From: Ramlibacter montanisoli
GTDB taxonomy: Bacteria > Pseudomonadota > Gammaproteobacteria > Burkholderiales > Burkholderiaceae_C
DNA: 64,000 nt
Assembly: GCF_013087525.1 (NCBI RefSeq)
Contig: NZ_JABFCS010000001.1
Span: 1,922,001-1,986,000, forward strand
Reading direction: 5' to 3'
Shown here piece after piece: positions 27,048 to 36,312 of this stretch (position 1 is its first letter; every line of letters starts with the position of its first letter). The notes beneath the pieces are model-generated. The model was not told the origin of the DNA, ran no database searches, and worked only from the letters and a program-made list of their open reading frames with translations. Both the position numbers and the translations under genes were made by a program.

Positions 27048-28476
27048 AACGACACACCCGACTGTTCATCGCCGGCGCCTGGCGCGAAGCCACCGGCACC
27101 CAGGACCTTCCGTCACCGACAGCTACACCGAGCAGGTGTTCGCCAGCTACCGCAGCGCCTCGCGCGGCGACGTGGACCTGGCCGTGAACGCCGCCCGCGC
27201 CGCGTTCGCCTCCTGGTCGCAGACGCCGCTGTCCGAGCGCATCGCCGCCGTCCGCCGCATCGCCGCAGCCCTGCGCGAACGCAGCGAGGCGATCGCGCAG
27301 GTGATCACCCGCGAAGTCGGCATGCCGGCCAAGCTGTCCGCGCGCATCCAGGCCGGCGCACCGATCGCCGCCTGGGAGCAGTACGCCGAACTCGCGTCGG
27401 CCATCGACTGGGAAGGGCGCATCGGCCATTCGCTGGTGCAGCAGCTGCCGGTGGGCGTGGTCGCCTGCATCACGCCCTGGAACTACCCGCTGCACCAGAT
27501 CACCGGCAAGGTGGCGCCGGCGCTGCTGGCGGGCTGCACCGTGGTGCTCAAGCCCTCGGAGCTGGCGCCGTCCAGCGCCTTCCTGCTCGCCGAAGCCGTG
27601 GCGCAGGCGGGCCTCCCGCTGGGCGTGTTCAACCTCGTGCACGGCAACGGGCCGGAGGTCGGCGAGGCGCTGGTCAGGCACTCCGAGGTGGACATGGTGT
27701 CCTTCACCGGTTCCACCCGCGCCGGACAGCGCATCGCGGCCCTCGCGGGGCAGGACATCAAGCGGCTGGCGCTGGAACTCGGTGGCAAGTCCGCCGCCGT
27801 GGTGCTGCCGGGCGCGGATCTCGCCGCCGCCGTCAAGGCCACGCTGGGCGGCTGCTTCCTCAACGCGGGCCAGACCTGCTCGGCCACCACCCGCCTGCTG
27901 GTGCCGCGCGCGCAGGCGCAGCAGGCCGCGCACCTGGCGGCGGAACTGGCGCCGGCCTGGCGCATGGGCGACCCGGCCGACCCGGCCACGCGGCTCGGGC
28001 CGCTGCTGTCGCACGCGCAGCGCGAGAAGGTGCGGGACATGGTGCATGCCGCCATCGCCGAAGGGGCGCAGCTCGTCACGCGCGACGGCCCGCTGCCGCC
28101 GCACGGCTTCTTCTTCCCGCCGACGGTGCTGGACCACGTCACCCCGCAGATGGCGATCGCGCGCGAGGAAGTGTTCGGCCCGGTGCTGGCCCTGATCGCC
28201 TACGACAGCATCGACGAGGCGGTGGCCATCGCCAACGGCACCGGCTACGGACTGGCCGCCACCGTGTGGGCCGCCACACCGGCCGCCGCCCTGCCCGTGG
28301 CGCAGCCCCTGCGCGCCGGCCAGGTCGACATCAACGGCGCGCCCTTCAACCCGCTGGCGCCCTTCGGCGGCTTCGGGCGCTCGGGCATCGGCCGCGAGAA
28401 CGGCCGCTTCGGCATCGAGGAATTCCTCGAGCCGCGCTCCCTGCAAATGCCTGCCACCTATTTCGAGACGCCATGA
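27044..28476 (+). CDS. NAD(P)-dependent aldehyde dehydrogenase, frameshifted near N-terminus
   Basis: About 478 residues. ATG 27044 overlaps the previous stop and reads MKRHTRLFIAGAWREATGTQ. A break near 27111 (one base missing in CCTTCCGTC) is required to continue as VTDSYTEQVFASYRSAS. Catalytic Glu is in LALELGGKSAAVV and catalytic Cys in NAGQTCSATTRLLVPR. The NAD-binding block is CITPWNYPLHQITGKVAPAL. In a feruloyl-CoA-like pathway it would oxidise the released aromatic aldehyde (vanillin-type); the specific substrate is inferred. Confidence 0.87.
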
Positions 28477-29284
28477 ACCCCACCCAGATCCAGGTCGCCC
28501 TGGACGGCGCCACCGCCGTCATCACCCTGAACCGCCCCGAGCGCATGAATGCGCTGACCAAGGTGCTCGAGGCCGAGTTGCGCGATGCCGTGGAGCAGGC
28601 GGGCCGCAACCCGGAGATCCGCGCCATCGTCCTCACGGGCGCGGGCCGCGCCTTCTGCGCCGGCATGGACATGGACGAACTGGAGGTGCTGCCGCCGGAG
28701 GACATCCAGGCCGAGCAATGGATGCGGCCCTACGACATGAACCGGCGCGCCGACTACCAGACGCGCTACTCGTACTTCCCGGCGGCGCCAAGCCGATCAT
28801 CAGCGCCATCAACGGCGCGGCCGCGGGCCTGGGGCTGGTGATGGCGCTGTACAGCGATTTCCGCATCGCCTCCGAGCAGGCGGTGTTCGCCACCGCCTTC
28901 GCCAAGCGCGGGCTGATCGCCGAGCACGGCATCGCCTGGATGCTGCCGCGCATCGTCGGCCATGCGAACGCCACCGACCTGCTGCTGACGTCGCGCAAGA
29001 TCGACGCCGCCGAAGCGCTGCGCATGGGGCTGGTGAACCGCGTGGTCGCCGGCGACCGGCTGCTGCCCGAAGCGCTGGCGCTGGCACGCACGCTGTCCAC
29101 CGAGGTGTCGCCGCGCTCGGTGCACGTGATGAAGCGGCAGCTCTGGGAAGCGCCCTACCAGACGCTGGGCGAAGCCGTCGCGCTGGCGAACACGGAGATG
29201 TTCACCAGCATCCAGAGCGAGGATTTCCGGGAAGGCGTGGCGCACTTCCAGGAGCGGCGGCCGGCCCGCTTCACCGGCCGCTAG
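28473..29284 (+). CDS. Second enoyl-CoA hydratase/isomerase family protein, frameshifted
   Basis: About 270 residues with ATGA overlap to the dehydrogenase gene. It opens with VITLNRPERMNALTKVLEAE, then GAGRAFCAGMDMDELE, and after the break INGAAAGLGLVMALYSDFRI and FAKRGLIAEHGIAWMLPRIV. The frame breaks near 28791, where one C is missing (PKPIISAING). It is a paralogue of the crotonase at 26268 but not closely similar. It is the last gene of the run before a convergent stress-protein gene. Confidence 0.86.
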
Positions 29285-29290
29285 ACTGTC

Positions 29291-29914
29291 CTAGAGCGGC
29301 TTGTCCTTGTCGGCGTAGCGCAGGCCGGGGGCACGGTCCAGTTCGGGTTCGCGCAGGTCCGGGCCCGTGGTCGGGCTGATCGCGTTGGAGGCCATCGCGC
29401 GCTCTCGCTCGCCCAGGGAGGCGCTGCTGCCGCCTTCGTAAGGTTCGCGGCCGCGCTCCACCATGCCCGCGGTGCCCGTGCCGTCGCCGCGCAGGCCCAC
29501 GATGTCGCGCAGCGGCTGCTGGTCGCGGCGGTCCACGATGGTGAGGTCGCCGGCCTGCATGTCGTGCAGCATGGCGCGGGCACGGTCTGCCTCGGCGGCG
29601 TCCCTCGTGTCCACGACGACCACGTAGCCGCCACGCTGCACGTGGCGCGCGTAGGTGTCCACGTGGCTGCGGCCGTCGTCGCGGCTGAACAGGCGGGCGA
29701 AGAAGTTGCCGAAGGACTCCAGCACGTGGCGGTCCACGGCCACCTCGCGCTCCATGCCGTCCCAGCGGTCGTTGGAGTCGGCGCCTGTGGCGGCGTGCCT
29801 GTCCTCCCGGTGCTCGATGTGCAGGTCGTCGCGCGGGAAGCCCGCCCGCACCAGGGTGTCCACGGCGTCCCGGGCGCGGCTCTTGTCGTCGAATGCGCAG
29901 ATCGCGGTATGCAT
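29291..29914 (-). CDS. General stress protein 17M-like domain protein (paralogue of 21475-22059)
   Basis: 207 residues from ATG 29914. MHTAICAFDDKSRARDAVDT matches the opening of the gene at 21475-22059, and both have QPLRDIV/RPLRDVV followed by an ERAMAS segment. The strand YVVVVDTRDAAEADRARAML is the stress domain. The C-terminal part is charged and disordered. It is convergent with the crotonase gene, six bases from its stop. Confidence 0.76.
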   Translation of the reverse strand: MHTAICAFDDKSRARDAVDTLVRAGFPRDDLHIEHREDRHAATGADSNDRWDGMEREVAVDRHVLESFGNFFARLFSRDDGRSHVDTYARHVQRGGYVVVVDTRDAAEADRARAMLHDMQAGDLTIVDRRDQQPLRDIVGLRGDGTGTAGMVERGREPYEGGSSASLGERERAMASNAISPTTGPDLREPELDRAPGLRYADKDKPL

Positions 29915-30069
29915 CTCGTTTTCCTTTCGTTCTCCGGTGTCACCTTTCCCATGTTGGGCGCACGAGGCGGAACAGGTGTCGTCCAGCCCGCTCCCGCCGG
30001 GTAGGTGCGGGACTACCCTGACACGGCAGGCCGCCTGCCGTGCCATGCTGGACCGCACAGGAGGCCGCC

Positions 30070-30909
30070 ATGATCGAAAAGCACCTCGACATTCCCACCG
30101 GCGACGGGGACATGAACAGCTTCGTCGTGTACCCGGAGGAGGAAGCGCCGCACCCGGTCGTGCTCTTCTACATGGACGCGCCCGGCAAGCGCGAGGAACT
30201 GCACGACATGGCGCGGCGGCTGGCCAGCGTCGGCTACTACGTGGTGCTGCCCAACCTCTACTACCGCCGCACCCGCGAGTTCGAGCTGAAGCTGCGCACG
30301 CCCGAGGGCATGAAGCCGATGTTCGAGCTGATGGACAGCCTGAGCAACGGCATGACCGTGCGCGACACGCATGCCATGCTGAAGTTCGTCGACGCCCAGC
30401 CGGAAGCGGACGGCAGCCGCGTGGGCGCCGTCGGCTACTGCATGAGCGGGCCCTTCGTGTTCGCGGCGGCCGCCGCCTTTCCCGAGCGGATGCGCGCCAT
30501 CGCCTCCATCCACGGCGCGCGCATGGTCACCGACCGCGACGACTCGCCGCACCTCATGGCGCCGCGCATCCGCTGCGAGACCTACGTCGCCTGCGCCGAG
30601 ACCGACATCTGGGCGCCGCCCAAGGACGTGACGGCTTTGCAGGCGGCGCTGGAAGCGGCCGGCACGCCCCATCGCATCGAGTGGTACCCGGGCGCGCACC
30701 ACGGCTTCGTGTTCCCGCGGCGCGAAGGCATCTACCACCAGGCCTCCGCCGAGCGCCACTGGGAAAGGCTGTTCTCGCTGTACCGGCGCACCATCGGGCC
30801 GGGGGCAGGACAGTGTCATGACATTACAATGTTCTTCGCATGTCCACCGCCCCGCGCATCCTCGTTGCGGAAGAACCCGCGGCCTTCGCGGCCTTCCGTG
30901 ACGCGCTGA
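30070..30909 (+). CDS. Dienelactone hydrolase family protein (possible frameshift at C-terminus)
   Basis: An alpha/beta hydrolase of the DLH type. The nucleophile is Cys in VGAVGYCMSGPFVFAAA, the acid is probably in CAETDIWAPP and the His in GAHHGFVFPRREG. ATG 30070 follows a GGAGG site. Homologues usually end soon after LFSLYRRTIG. Here the frame runs on with an atypical tail overlapping the next gene by 70 bases. One missing base in the GGGGG run near 30803-30807 would bring a stop at 30819-30821. It probably hydrolyses lactones or esters in aromatic catabolism. Confidence 0.84.
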   Translation: MIEKHLDIPTGDGDMNSFVVYPEEEAPHPVVLFYMDAPGKREELHDMARRLASVGYYVVLPNLYYRRTREFELKLRTPEGMKPMFELMDSLSNGMTVRDTHAMLKFVDAQPEADGSRVGAVGYCMSGPFVFAAAAAFPERMRAIASIHGARMVTDRDDSPHLMAPRIRCETYVACAETDIWAPPKDVTALQAALEAAGTPHRIEWYPGAHHGFVFPRREGIYHQASAERHWERLFSLYRRTIGPGAGQCHDITMFFACPPPRASSLRKNPRPSRPSVTR

Positions 30910-31292
30910 CCAGCAGCTACGTGCTGGTGCACGCGGCCACGCTGGACGAGGCGCTCGCGGCCCTCTCCGATCCGCCGGCGCTGGTGGTCTGCGGCTGCCA
31001 CTTCGACGAAGGCCGCATGTACGACCTGCTGCGGCACCTGCGCTCGAACCCGCAGCTGCGCGCAACCTGCCCTTCCTGGGGTGCGCTGCACCCCGACAGG
31101 CTGCTCGACGGCGCCTTGTACGAGAGCGTGAAGATCGCCGTGCGGGCGCTGGGCGGCAACGCCTTCGTCGACCTGCTGCGCTGGCAGAAGCGCTGGGGCG
31201 GCGCCGAAGCGGCGCACCGCCTGACGCACCTGGTCGAGACGCTGATCAAGGGCAGCCCGGCCGACACCGGCTGGACCGGCGACAGCGGCTAG
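30840..31292 (+). CDS. Receiver-like (CheY-fold) small protein
   Basis: 150 residues. RILVAEEPAAFAAFRDALTS, PPALVVCGCHFDEGRMYDLL and the later helices follow a response-regulator fold, but the phospho-acceptor position reads CGCHFDE instead of a standard Asp, so phosphorylation is doubtful. The segment ATCPSWGALHPDR (31060-31100) may hide three compensating deletions; restored it would read NLPFLGVRCTPDR, more typical of such proteins. The stop codon lies inside the 31289-31315 palindrome. Confidence 0.65.
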   Translation: MSTAPRILVAEEPAAFAAFRDALTSSYVLVHAATLDEALAALSDPPALVVCGCHFDEGRMYDLLRHLRSNPQLRATCPSWGALHPDRLLDGALYESVKIAVRALGGNAFVDLLRWQKRWGGAEAAHRLTHLVETLIKGSPADTGWTGDSG

Positions 31293-31315
31293 GAGTCTGC
31301 GCGGCAGACTCCTAG
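31289..31315. terminator. Perfect palindrome CTAGGAGTCTGC-gcg-GCAGACTCCTAG
   Basis: 12-bp arms with a three-base spacer. The first arm contains the TAG stop of the receiver-like gene. No T run follows, so it is terminator-like or a repeat of the REP kind rather than a textbook terminator. It may separate the receiver-like gene from the tetR promoter that follows directly. Confidence 0.55.
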
Positions 31316-31341
31316 GCAGCGGCGCAGCGCGCCTCTATACT
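31313..31341 (+). promoter_or_regulatory. Putative tetR promoter (TAGGCA-17-TATACT), probably leaderless
   Basis: TATACT at 31336-31341 with a weak -35 (TAGGCA, 31313-31318) at 17 bases. The start codon at 31348 is about where transcription should begin, so the message would have almost no leader. No ribosome site precedes the ATG. Confidence 0.45.
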
Positions 31342-31347
31342 GCCGCA

Positions 31348-32034
31348 ATGAACGAACTAGTACATTCCGGCTCGCGCTCGGCCAGGGGCGGGCCGAAGGC
31401 GCCCGCGCGGGAGCCGAGCCGCACCAACGACCCGGAACGCACCAAGGCCAACATCATGGAAGTGGCCGCGGCGGAGTTCGGCGAGAAGGGGCTGGCGGGG
31501 GCGCGCATCGACGAGATCGCGGCGCTGACGCAGACCAGCAAGCGGATGATCTACTACTACTTCGGCAGCAAGGAAGGCCTGTACCTGGCCGTGCTGGAGG
31601 AAGCGTACAAGCGCGTGCGCGACGTCGAGTCGGAACTGCACCTGCAGGACCTGGAGCCCGAGCTGGCGCTGCGCCGCCTGGTCGCCTTCACCTTCGACCA
31701 CCACCTGCAGCACGAGAACTACATCCGCCTGGTGATGAACGAGAACATCAACCGCGGCCAGTTCCTGGCGCAGTCGCAGCGCATCCAGGAACTGAACGTG
31801 CCGGCGATCGCGGCGATCCGCAAGCTCTACGAGCGCGGCGTGAAGGCCGGCATCTTCCGGCCGGGCCTGGACCCGGTGGACATCCACGCGTCGATCTCGG
31901 CCCTGAGCTTCTTCAACGTCTCCAACCGCCACACCTTCGGGCTGATCTTCAAGATCGACATGAAGTCGGCGGCGTACATCGCCCACCGGCGCGACAACGT
32001 GGTGGAGATGATCGTGCGCTTCATGAAGGCGTGA
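31348..32034 (+). CDS. TetR/AcrR-family regulator of the quinate/shikimate TRAP cluster
   Basis: 228 residues. The TetR helix-turn-helix spans FGEKGLAGARIDEIAALTQT and SKRMIYYYFGSKEGLYLAVL; the C-terminal domain resembles the TetR_C regulators found beside TRAP and aromatic-catabolic genes. It sits directly before a TRAP transporter and dehydroquinase genes, with a GTACGAA...TTCGTAC palindrome at 32060-32082 ahead of them. It probably senses quinate, shikimate or protocatechuate (inference). The first codons contain ACGAACTAGTAC, a possible autoregulatory half-site. Confidence 0.85.
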   Translation: MNELVHSGSRSARGGPKAPAREPSRTNDPERTKANIMEVAAAEFGEKGLAGARIDEIAALTQTSKRMIYYYFGSKEGLYLAVLEEAYKRVRDVESELHLQDLEPELALRRLVAFTFDHHLQHENYIRLVMNENINRGQFLAQSQRIQELNVPAIAAIRKLYERGVKAGIFRPGLDPVDIHASISALSFFNVSNRHTFGLIFKIDMKSAAYIAHRRDNVVEMIVRFMKA

Positions 32035-32059
32035 AATCCTGGATCCGGGTTTCCCCGGA

Positions 32060-32082
32060 GTACGAAACTAACCGGTTCGTAC
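32060..32082. promoter_or_regulatory. TetR-type operator candidate GTACGAA-N9-TTCGTAC
   Basis: A perfect 7-bp inverted repeat, with centre ACTAACCGG, in the 73-base gap between tetR and the TRAP gene. A ribosome site AGGAG follows at 32097-32101 before TTG 32108. Spacing and symmetry fit a TetR dimer site. Confidence 0.6.
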
Positions 32083-32107
32083 AAAATGCGGCGCCAGGAG
32101 AACGCCC

Positions 32108-33934
32108 TTGTTCCAGACCCTCGTCGACCGCCTTTGCCAGCTGCTGTCCTTCGTGATGGTGCTGTTCCTCGCCGCCATGGTGCTCATGGTGTTCGGCAAC
32201 GTCGTGCTGCGCTATGGATTCAATAGCGGCATCACCGTGTCGGAAGAGCTTTCCCGCTGGCTGTTCGTCTGGATGACCTTCCTGGGCGCGCTGGTCGCCC
32301 TGCGCACCCACGGTCACCTCGGCACCGACAGCCTGGTGTCCCGCCTGCCGGTCAAGGGACGCAAGATCTGCCTGGGCATCACCCACCTGCTGATGCTCTA
32401 CCTGTGCTGGCTGATGTTCCGCGGCGCCTGGGCGCAGACGGTCATCAACTACGGCACCACCAGCGCGGTGATGGAAGCGTCCATGGCCTGGTTCTATTCC
32501 TCCGGCCTGTTCTTCTCCGTGCTCGCCTTCGTCTTCATCCTCAACGAATTCTGGAAGCTGCTCTCCGGCAAGCTCTCCGAATCCGAACTGATCGGCGTGA
32601 GCGAGTCCGACGACATGCCGCACGGCAACCCCAGCCCCAGCCCAAGTAAGCCGATGACCATCGCCATCTTCCTCGGTGCCCTGCTCGGCACCATGGCCAT
32701 CGGCCTGCCGATCGCCTTCGCCCTGCTCGCCACCGGCGTCGCCCTCATGTGGCACATGAACATGTTCGACGCGCAGATCCTGGCGCAGAACGTGATCGAG
32801 GGCGCCAACAGCTTCCCGCTGCTGGCCGTGCCCTTCTTCATGCTGGCCGGCGAGATCATGAATGCCGGCGGCCTGTCGCGGCGCATCGTCAACTTCGCGC
32901 TGGCGCTGGTGGGCCACGTGCGCGGCGGCCTGGGTTACGTGGCGATCATGGCGGCGGTGATCATGGCCGCCCTGTCCGGCTCCGCGGTGGCCGACGCGGC
33001 GGCGCTGGCCGCGCTGCTGCTGCCGATGATGAACCGCGCCGGCTACGACCGCGCGCGCTCGGCCGGCCTGCTGTCGGCCGCCAGCATCATCGCCCCCATC
33101 ATCCCGCCCAGCATCGGCTTCGTGGTGTTCGGCGTCGCCGCCAACGTGTCGATCTCCAAGCTGTTCATGGCCGGCATCGCGCCCGGCCTGATGCTCGGCG
33201 CGGCACTGTGGATCACCTGGTGGTGGCTGGTGCGGAAAGAAAAGATCGAGGCGCCGCCGCGCGCCACCCGCGCCGAGGTGATTGCCGCCGCGCGCGACGC
33301 CACGCTGGCCCTGGGCCTGCCGGTGATCGTGGTGGTCGGCCTGAAGTTCGGCGTGTTCACGCCGACCGAGGCGGCGGTGGTGGCGGCGGTGTACGCCCTG
33401 TTCATCTCCACCGTCGTCTACCGCGAGCTGAAGCTGTCGCAGCTCTATGGCCTGTTCCAGGCCGCGGCGCAGACCTCCGCGGTGATCATGTTCCTGGTGG
33501 CGGCGGCCATGGTGTCGGCCTGGATGCTGACGGTGACCAACCTCACGGCCGAACTGGTGACGCTGCTGCAGCCGCTGATCGAACGGCCGGTGATGCTGAT
33601 GCTGGCCATCATGCTGATCACCATGCTGGTGGGCACGGCGATGGACATGACGCCCACCATCCTGATCCTCACACCGGTGTTGATGCCGCTGGTCAAGGCC
33701 GCGGGCATCGACCCGATCTACTTCGGCGTGCTGTTCATGATCAACAACGCCATCGGCCTCATCACGCCGCCGGTGGGCACGGTGCTCAGCACCGTGGCCG
33801 GCGTCGGCAAGGTGAGCATGGACGAGGTGACGCGGGGCGTGTGGCCCTTCATGCTCGCCCAGTTCGCCGTGATGTTCCTGTTCGTTTTCTTCCCGCAGCT
33901 GGTGATGGTGCCGGCGCGGTGGTTCTACGGCTGA
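32108..33934 (+). CDS. TRAP transporter fused small and large permease (DctQM)
   Basis: 608 residues from TTG 32108. Residues 1-~165 are DctQ: four membrane helices with NVVLRYGFNSGITVSEELSR and WMTFLGALVALRTHGHLGTD. From about residue 183 (MTIAIFLGALLGTMAIGLPI) it is DctM, with VPFFMLAGEIMNAGGLSRRI, a run of GSAVADAAA and PPSIGFVVFGVAANVSISK. It drives sodium-dependent uptake of an organic acid delivered by DctP. The joint NPSPSPSK|PMTIA contains a C-rich run; one missing C would give a stop overlapping the DctM ATG (ATGA), so the fusion may be an artefact of the same error seen elsewhere. Confidence 0.88.
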   Translation: MFQTLVDRLCQLLSFVMVLFLAAMVLMVFGNVVLRYGFNSGITVSEELSRWLFVWMTFLGALVALRTHGHLGTDSLVSRLPVKGRKICLGITHLLMLYLCWLMFRGAWAQTVINYGTTSAVMEASMAWFYSSGLFFSVLAFVFILNEFWKLLSGKLSESELIGVSESDDMPHGNPSPSPSKPMTIAIFLGALLGTMAIGLPIAFALLATGVALMWHMNMFDAQILAQNVIEGANSFPLLAVPFFMLAGEIMNAGGLSRRIVNFALALVGHVRGGLGYVAIMAAVIMAALSGSAVADAAALAALLLPMMNRAGYDRARSAGLLSAASIIAPIIPPSIGFVVFGVAANVSISKLFMAGIAPGLMLGAALWITWWWLVRKEKIEAPPRATRAEVIAAARDATLALGLPVIVVVGLKFGVFTPTEAAVVAAVYALFISTVVYRELKLSQLYGLFQAAAQTSAVIMFLVAAAMVSAWMLTVTNLTAELVTLLQPLIERPVMLMLAIMLITMLVGTAMDMTPTILILTPVLMPLVKAAGIDPIYFGVLFMINNAIGLITPPVGTVLSTVAGVGKVSMDEVTRGVWPFMLAQFAVMFLFVFFPQLVMVPARWFYG

Positions 33935-33971
33935 TTCCCAACCCGCTCGACTTAACCCTGGAGACAAGAGC

Positions 33972-34970
33972 AGGAAAAGACTGTTCGTCACGACGCTGAT
34001 TGCCGCCGTCGCCCTGTCCGCCTTCGGCCTGGTGCAGGCGCAGACGCGCACGATCAAGTTCGCCAACCAGAACGCCAAGGGCCACCCCATCGTGCTGGGC
34101 ATGGAGAAGTTCGCCGAGCTGGTGGAGAAGAACTCCGCCGGCCGCCTGAAGGTGCAGGTCTTCCCCGGCGGCGCGCTGGGCAGCGACCAGGCCAACGTGT
34201 CGGCCCTGCAGGGCGGCACGCTGGAGATGGCGTCCATGAACTCGGGCATCTTCGCCAGCGTGGTCAAGGACTTCGAGATCTACGACTTCCCCTTCCTGTT
34301 CGGCAACCCGAAGGAAGCCGACGCGGTGGTGGACGGCCCCTTCGGCAAGTCGCTGCACGCCAAGCTGGCGGACAAGGGCATGGTCGGCCTCGCCTACTAC
34401 GAGCTGGGCTTCCGCAACCTCACCAACAGCAAGCGCCCGATCACCAAGGTGGAGGACATCGCCGGTCTGAAGCTGCGCGTGATCCCCAACCCGATCAATG
34501 TGGACTGGGTCACCGCCCTGGGCGCCAACCCGACGCCGCTGCCTTTCCCCGAGCTGTACGCCGCGCTGGAGCAGAAGGCGGTGGACGGCCAGGAGAACCC
34601 GGTGGCCACCATCCGCGGCGCCAAGCTGTACGAAGTGCAGAAGCACCTGGCGCTGACCAACCACCAGTACAACCCGCAGTCGGTGGTGATCAGCAAGAAG
34701 TTCTGGGACACCCTGTCGGACGCCGACAAGAAGGTGCTGCAGGACGCCGCCAACGAATCGTCCACGTACCAGCGCGAGCAGTCCCGCGCGGCGCAGGCCT
34801 CGATCCTCGAGGAGCTGAAGAAGAACGGCATGCAGGTCACCGAACTGGCGCCCGCTGAAGTGGCCAAGCTGCGCGACAAGATGAAGCCCGTGATCGCCAA
34901 GCACTCGGCCAGCGTCGGCGACGCGACGGTCAAGGCGGTGATGGCCGAACTGGACAAGGTGCGGAAGTAA
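33972..34970 (+). CDS. TRAP transporter solute-binding protein (DctP), start codon not visible
   Basis: A secreted receptor. The signal peptide [20 protein letters not shown] is in frame but has no ATG/GTG/TTG before it; after GGAGACAAGAGC the sequence reads AGGAAAAGACTG. An ATG has probably been lost ([10 protein letters not shown]). Mature marks are [33 protein letters not shown] and [10 protein letters not shown] with the ligand Arg, and [11 protein letters not shown]. About 333 residues. It follows dctQM by 37 bases and precedes aroQ by seven; the substrate is probably quinate, shikimate or a related hydroxy acid. Confidence 0.87.
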   Translation, partial: RKRLFVTTLIAAVALSAFGLVQAQTRTIKFANQNAKGHPIVLGMEKFAELVEKNSAGRLKVQVFPGGALGSDQANVSALQGGTLEMASMNSGIFASVVKDFEIYDFPFLFGNPKEADAVVDGPFGKSLHAKLADKGMVGLAYYELGFRNLTNSKRPITKVEDIAGLKLRVIPNPINVDWVTALGANPTPLPFPELYAALEQKAVDGQENPVATIRGAKLYEVQKHLALTNHQYNPQSVVISKKFWDTLSDADKKVLQDAANESSTYQREQSRAAQASILEELKKNGMQVTELAPAEVAKLRDKMKPVIAKHSASVGDATVKAVMAELDKVRK

Positions 34971-34977
34971 GCGCCAC

Positions 34978-35451
34978 ATGAAGAAGGTCCTCGTCCTCAA
35001 CGGGCCCAACCTGAACCTGCTGGGCACGCGCGAGCCGGCGCAGTACGGCACCACGACGCTGGCCGACGTGGAAGCGATGTGCCGGCAGGCGGGCGAGCGG
35101 CTGGGGTACGAGGTGGAATGCTTCCAGAGCAACTGGGAGGGCGCGCTGATCGACAAGATCCACGAGTACGGCCGCCTGTGGAAACAGGGCGGCGTGCTGG
35201 GTTGCGTGTTCAACCCCGGCGCCCTCACCCACACCTCGGTGGCGCTGCACGACGCGATCAAGGGCGTGGACGGCCTGCCGGTGGTGGAGTGCCACATCTC
35301 GAACGTGCATGCGCGCGAGGCCTTCCGGCACCACTCCTTCATCTCGCCGGCCGCCGCCGGCATCGTCGTCGGCTTCGGCGTGCAGGGCTACGTGATCGCG
35401 CTGGAAGCGCTGGCCCGCACGCAGGACGCGGACAACCCCAGGCTGCGATGA
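34978..35451 (+). CDS. aroQ: Type II 3-dehydroquinate dehydratase
   Basis: 157 residues. It reversibly dehydrates 3-dehydroquinate to 3-dehydroshikimate. Type II marks: [20 protein letters not shown] with the active-site Arg and Tyr loop, [33 protein letters not shown] and [17 protein letters not shown]. The gene is inside the TRAP/quinate cluster (QuiB-type role) and overlaps the next gene by ATGA, so a catabolic role is more likely than the shikimate pathway. A second copy is at 38322. Confidence 0.93.
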   Translation: MKKVLVLNGPNLNLLGTREPAQYGTTTLADVEAMCRQAGERLGYEVECFQSNWEGALIDKIHEYGRLWKQGGVLGCVFNPGALTHTSVALHDAIKGVDGLPVVECHISNVHAREAFRHHSFISPAAAGIVVGFGVQGYVIALEALARTQDADNPRLR

Positions 35452-36308
35452 ACGCGCGAGTCCCCCGCCCCATGCTGATCAACGGACACACGGAGCTGGT
35501 CGCCCACATCGGCTGGCCGACGCACTCCTTCAAGGCGCCGATGATCTACAACCCCTACTTCGAGTCGGTGGGGGTGAACGCGATCGTCGTTCCCATGGGC
35601 TGCCGGCCGGAGAACTTCGAGACGGTCTTGCGCGGCGTGTTCGCGCTGGAGAACGTGCGCGGCGCGCTGATCACCATGCCGCACAAGGTGAGCGTGGTGG
35701 AGCTGTGCGACGAGGTCACGCCCACCGTCAAGGTGGCGGGCTCTTGCAACGCGGTGAAGCGCCTGCCCGACGGCCGCCTGCAAGGCGACATGTTCGACGG
35801 CGAAGGCTTCGTGCGCGGCCTGCAGCGCAAGGGCCTGCAGCTTGCGCGGCGCTCGCGCGCTGGTGGTGGGCAGCGGCGGCGTCGGCTCCGCGATCGCGGC
35901 CTCGCTGGCCGCGGCGGGCGTCGGGGCGCTGGCGCTGTTCGACGTGAACGAGGAGATGGCCGACGCGCTGGCCGCGCGCCTCGCGACCCACTACCCGGAG
36001 ATCCGCGTCAGCACGGGCCGCCGCGACCCGGCGGGCTTCGACCTGGTCGTCAATGCGACGCCGCTGGGCATGAACGCGGGCGATCCGCTGCCCGTGGACG
36101 TGTCGCGGCTCGATCCGCGCACCTTCGCCGCCGAGGTGGTGATGAAGACCGAGATGACCGCCTTCCTGCTGGCGCGCGCGCGCGCGGCTGTCCCGTGCAG
36201 GTGGGCACCGACATGCTGTTCGAGATGATCCCGGCCTACCTGGAGTTCTTCGGCTTCCCGACCACGACGGCGGAGACCCTGCGCTCGGTGGCACGCCTGG
36301 AGTACTGA
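35448..36308 (+). CDS. Shikimate/quinate dehydrogenase (AroE family), frameshifted
   Basis: About 287 residues. The substrate domain includes [20 protein letters not shown] and the catalytic Lys in [15 protein letters not shown]. The NADP loop is [20 protein letters not shown], then [20 protein letters not shown] and [20 protein letters not shown]. Breaks near 35840 (restoring [12 protein letters not shown]) and in the CG run near 36190 (restoring [11 protein letters not shown]) interrupt the frame. In this cluster it probably oxidises quinate or shikimate to the 3-dehydro compounds. Confidence 0.86.
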   Translation: MNARVPRPMLINGHTELVAHIGWPTHSFKAPMIYNPYFESVGVNAIVVPMGCRPENFETVLRGVFALENVRGALITMPHKVSVVELCDEVTPTVKVAGSCNAVKRLPDGRLQGDMFDGEGFVRGLQRKGLQLARRSRAGGGQRRRRLRDRGLAGRGGRRGAGAVRRERGDGRRAGRAPRDPLPGDPRQHGPPRPGGLRPGRQCDAAGHERGRSAARGRVAARSAHLRRRGGDEDRDDRLPAGARARGCPVQVGTDMLFEMIPAYLEFFGFPTTTAETLRSVARLEY

Positions 36309-36312
36309 GACC

